Positions 52,014-52,074 of a stretch of DNA of 52,074 bases are shown piece after piece (the stretch's first letter is position 1; every line of letters begins with the position of its first letter). The notes under the pieces were generated by a model, which searched no databases, was not told where the DNA came from, and saw only the letters and a list, made by a program, of their open reading frames with translations. The stretch spans positions 1 through 52,074 of the forward strand of contig CASEZG010000017.1 in assembly GCA_949292375.1 (NCBI GenBank), given 5' to 3'. The DNA comes from an uncultured Pseudomonadota bacterium. GTDB lineage: Bacteria > Pseudomonadota > Alphaproteobacteria > RF32 > CAG-239. The position numbers were made by a program, and so were the translations under genes.

Positions 52014-52074
52014 AATGGCGGAGAGATAGGGATTACTCTGCGCTCCGCTTGAGTTGCACAGGCACTCTTTCGCT
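52014..52074 (-). other. tRNA-Ser 3'-end-like fragment at the window edge
   Basis: TGGCGGAGAGATAGGGATT resembles the CCA end, acceptor arm and T-stem of a tRNA-Ser on the minus strand. What follows (ACTCTGCGCTCCG) does not match a T-loop, so it is not a normal tRNA. It may be a remnant or part of a repeat element; the window stops here. Confidence 0.4.

Overview
The window looks like a stretch of the main chromosome of an uncultured, AT-leaning alphaproteobacterium. Supporting blocks are DUF3576 lipoprotein-leuS-lptE-holA, rpmH-rnpA-yidD-yidC-engB, a peptidoglycan-recycling kinase/nucleotidyltransferase of the AmgK/MurU type, and an H+-PPase. The many iron-sulfur, flavodoxin and nickel-cofactor genes point to an anaerobic or microaerobic, perhaps gut-associated, member. 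That placement is inference from gene content.

Layout. 1-4.7 kb: a tRNA-Tyr/tuf transcription unit, an AmgK-MurU fusion, a HAD phosphatase and an rRNA ribose methyltransferase. 4.7-9.9 kb: an ABC ATPase, a three-part GldF/GldG/DUF4340 fusion and a cation efflux protein. 9.9-20.2 kb: two tandem unknown paralogues, a membrane pyrophosphatase, small lipoproteins, a phosphoesterase, a double ArsR-type regulator that converges on a KefB-like antiporter, and small envelope genes. 20.4-28.7 kb: tRNA-Arg, a frameshifted rpmB, dnaB, two YcgN-like genes, a YgjP-like metallopeptidase, a Bax inhibitor-like protein and the rpmH-engB cluster. 28.7-30.5 kb: small genes separated by hairpin-rich, repeat-bearing intergenic DNA. 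30.4-40.3 kb: holA, lptE, leuS and a lipoprotein on the minus strand, then rsmB and four less familiar genes on the plus strand, the last with a nonsense codon. 40.3-49.8 kb: a very compact minus-strand operon. 49.9-52 kb: a divergent LysR regulator, a metallo-hydrolase and a tRNA-like fragment at the window edge.

The most interesting region is 40.3-50.8 kb. In transcription order it encodes a two-domain CMD-like exported protein, an exported cyclophilin-like protein (frameshifted), an aldo/keto reductase with a twin-arginine signal and two 4Fe-4S motifs, a membrane-anchored flavodoxin, LarB, LarC and LarE (nickel-pincer nucleotide synthesis), a predicted nickel importer, an iron-sulfur-flavoprotein-like reductase, a membrane polyferredoxin with six cluster motifs, TatA and TatC. 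No LarA apoenzyme is present here. A divergent LysR regulator sits at the head. This joins nickel-cofactor assembly, nickel uptake, Tat export and an envelope redox chain in one transcription unit.

Three genes carry single-base lesions: rpmB (1-base deletion), a DUF486 gene (Trp to amber) and the cyclophilin-like gene (deletion in a homopolymer). Because rpmB is normally a core gene, at least that lesion may be an assembly or sequencing error; reads would settle it.
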